Below, piece after piece: positions 5,283-6,454 of a DNA stretch of 6,454 nt. A model generated the notes under the pieces. It saw only the letters and a program-made list of their open reading frames with translations. It had not been told where the DNA came from and made no database searches. Position numbers and translations under genes: made by a program. The DNA is taken from assembly GCA_964580585.1 (NCBI GenBank), contig CAZOKZ010000117.1, positions 1 through 6,454 on the forward strand, read 5' to 3'. This DNA is from CAZOKZ01 sp964580585 (lineage in GTDB: Bacteria; Sumerlaeota; Sumerlaeia; SLMS01; JAHLLQ01). Within the stretch, counting starts at the first letter, position 1. Each line of letters starts with the position of its first letter.

Positions 5283-6040
5283 ATGACCGCTACATCATCG
5301 CCGAGGAAACCCACTCCCGTACCGGCCCGCCGCCACTTTCGCACTCACGGATCAACCGCTACGAAACCTGCCCGGAAAGCTACCGGCTTTATTACGTCGA
5401 GCGCATTCGGCTCAAAACGCCGTCGGCCAGCCTGGTGTTCGGTTCTTTCGTTCACCAAGCCCTGGCCGCGCTGTTCACCCAGGACGCCAACCCGTCCGAA
5501 CTGTTTGCCGAACTCTGGCAGCAAGTCGAGCACGCCGAAATCCAGTACAATTGCCGCGAGAACTGGGAAAACCTGCTGGATCGCGGCAAGGCCCTGCTCG
5601 ACCAACTCGTCGCCGAAGAACTGCCCAAAATCGGCGACATCCAAGCCGTCGAGCAGCCCTTCGAGCTTGCCGTCAGCCACCTTGAAGTGCCGCTCATCGG
5701 CGTCGTGGACCTCGTGGCCGATGTGAACGGCGAACCCACCGTGGTCGATTTCAAGACCAGCGGCAGCCGCTACGACGACCACGAAATCGCTCTTTCCGAC
5801 CAACTGACCGCCTACGCCTTGGCGCAACCCGCCGCCCGGCAAAGCGCCTACTGCGTGCTGGTCAAAACCAAACAGCCGCGCATCGAATGGCACTTTGCGC
5901 GGCGCACGCCAGAGCAAACCACCGCCTACCTGGGCAAAATCGCCCACGTCGGGCAAGACATCCGGGTCGGGAAATTCCACAAACGGCCCGGAAAACACTG
6001 CTCTTGGTGCGATTATCTGGAACTTTGCCTCGGACACTAA
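5279..6040 (+). CDS. PD-(D/E)XK nuclease with Fe-S cysteine cluster (RecB/AddB/Cas4-like)
   Basis: This 253-residue protein shows the ordered motifs of the RecB-like PD-(D/E)XK superfamily: SRINRYETCPESYRLYY (23-39), GSFVHQAL with His59, GVVDLVADV with Asp144, VVDFKTSG with Asp157 and Lys159, and DQLTAYA with Gln175 and Tyr179. Cys31 together with Cys241, Cys244 and Cys250 (KHCSWCDYLELC) forms the four-cysteine pattern that holds a 4Fe-4S cluster in AddB and Cas4 nucleases. All expected catalytic residues are present, so the enzyme is probably active, cutting or resecting DNA with a divalent metal. No helicase domain is attached, and none is encoded immediately downstream. The start ATG overlaps the stop of the SWIM gene by four bases. 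Without cas1 or cas2 nearby it is not a CRISPR-adaptation Cas4; a nuclease of a mobile element or recombination system is more likely. Confidence 0.9.
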   Translation: MNDRYIIAEETHSRTGPPPLSHSRINRYETCPESYRLYYVERIRLKTPSASLVFGSFVHQALAALFTQDANPSELFAELWQQVEHAEIQYNCRENWENLLDRGKALLDQLVAEELPKIGDIQAVEQPFELAVSHLEVPLIGVVDLVADVNGEPTVVDFKTSGSRYDDHEIALSDQLTAYALAQPAARQSAYCVLVKTKQPRIEWHFARRTPEQTTAYLGKIAHVGQDIRVGKFHKRPGKHCSWCDYLELCLGH

Positions 6041-6046
6041 ACAACA

Positions 6047-6078
6047 AAGCCACTCGGACGAAAGAGGACGGGTGGCTT
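6047..6078 (+). terminator. Probable intrinsic terminator after the nuclease gene
   Basis: AAGCCACTCG (6047-6056) pairs with CGGGTGGCTT (6069-6078) over ten base pairs including one G-T pair, with a 12-base loop, beginning seven bases after the nuclease stop. The following bases (GACTTCTGTTTG) are only moderately T-rich, so termination may be partial. It would end the SWIM-nuclease operon before the AT-rich gene downstream. Confidence 0.55.
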
Positions 6079-6111
6079 GACTTCTGTTTGAAAAAATCAT
6101 ATATTTCTTAC

Positions 6112-6435
6112 ATGAAAAGAAATAATGTATTAAGATTTTTGTTTTGGTTATTTCTCGTAGTCATTTTGACCACATTGATTTTTGTTATATTTATTGAATC
6201 TAACACCTTGTGTAAAGTTATAGGAGGCGAGAGAACATTAGTAAGAAATTTTGACTATGGTTGTGGTTTTTATTTGGCACCGGATGCTGGTAATGAATGC
6301 ACACCACTTTCCGGTTGTACTGGGAGATGTCTGTATGGGTTGTGGAGTGATGTGTTGCCAATAAATAGCAAACTGGGCGAATGCTCTTCACATAAAATAT
6401 TGATAAACTTTGGAGCATTAGGCTATATTCCATGA
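6112..6435 (+). CDS. Small cysteine-rich, membrane-anchored or exported protein, possibly frameshifted at its end
   Basis: The 107-residue reading starts at ATG 6112; no clear Shine-Dalgarno sequence precedes it. The N-terminus is a basic start (MKRNNVLRF) followed by a hydrophobic segment (about residues 9-28), a signal anchor or uncleaved signal peptide. The remainder would be outside the cytoplasm and holds six cysteines (34, 51, 63, 69, 73, 91) in CKVIGGE, YGCGFY, DAGNECTPLSGCTGRC and GECSS. The GG near the first cysteine and the DAGxxC...C.G.C pattern resemble a widespread family of small exported cysteine-rich proteins of unknown function, recalled from memory. The gene is far more AT-rich than everything to its left, suggesting separate acquisition. 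After codon GYIP the frame stops, but another frame continues DGVLIIF to the window edge, so a one-base frameshift is possible. Function unknown. Confidence 0.6.
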   Translation: MKRNNVLRFLFWLFLVVILTTLIFVIFIESNTLCKVIGGERTLVRNFDYGCGFYLAPDAGNECTPLSGCTGRCLYGLWSDVLPINSKLGECSSHKILINFGALGYIP

Positions 6436-6454
6436 TGGAGTTTTGATTATTTTT

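Noticed and set aside
5279..6040. CRISPR-adaptation Cas4
   Set aside because: There is no repeat array and no cas1 or cas2 nearby; the shared Fe-S and PD-(D/E)XK features are common to many RecB-like nucleases.
5345..6100. 251-codon minus-strand open frame opposite the nuclease
   Set aside because: The plus-strand frame carries all nuclease motifs; the antisense frame is a by-product of GC-rich codon use.

Overview
The window is bacterial: the genes are compact, several have good Shine-Dalgarno sites, two pairs are arranged as short operons, and start-to-stop spacing is tight. Base composition is moderate to GC-rich over most of the window and drops sharply to AT-rich after about 6,090. Nothing fixes the species. 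The gene families look like the accessory, conjugation-type content of environmental bacteria such as Acidobacteriota or Chloroflexota, but that is a weak guess. No RNA gene, CRISPR array, transposase, relaxase or integrase was seen.

Layout. Positions 1-1864 (minus strand) hold a two-gene operon: a 208-residue membrane protein, then the N-terminal 409 residues of a large conjugation-type (TraG/VirD4/HerA-like) ATPase. That ATPase runs off the left edge just before its expected Walker A motif. From a short AT-rich divergent region, a plus-strand pair runs to 2572: an unrecognised 137-residue protein and a 61-residue HicB-like antitoxin with no HicA beside it. A 68-residue protein of unknown function lies on the minus strand at 2651-2857, with a good Shine-Dalgarno site, a TATAAT box and a hairpin at its expected transcript start. 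A complete 414-residue VirD4/TraG-like ATPase occupies 3041-4285 on the minus strand.

Divergent from that ATPase, the plus strand carries a 301-residue SWIM zinc-finger protein and, overlapping it by four bases, a 253-residue PD-(D/E)XK nuclease with a four-cysteine Fe-S signature (AddB/Cas4-like). A probable terminator hairpin follows. The last gene (6112-6435) is a small AT-rich, cysteine-rich, membrane-anchored protein whose C-terminus may be frameshifted.

How the parts may work together: two DNA-translocase-type ATPases, a membrane partner, a zinc-finger protein and a RecB/Cas4-like nuclease fit DNA transfer or DNA processing in an integrative or plasmid-like element. The co-translated SWIM-nuclease pair next to the VirD4-like ATPase is the best candidate for an undescribed functional module. 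A perfect 12-bp inverted repeat inside the first ATPase gene, enclosing a 9-mer found four times in the window, suggests a palindromic repeat element carried in frame within coding sequence.
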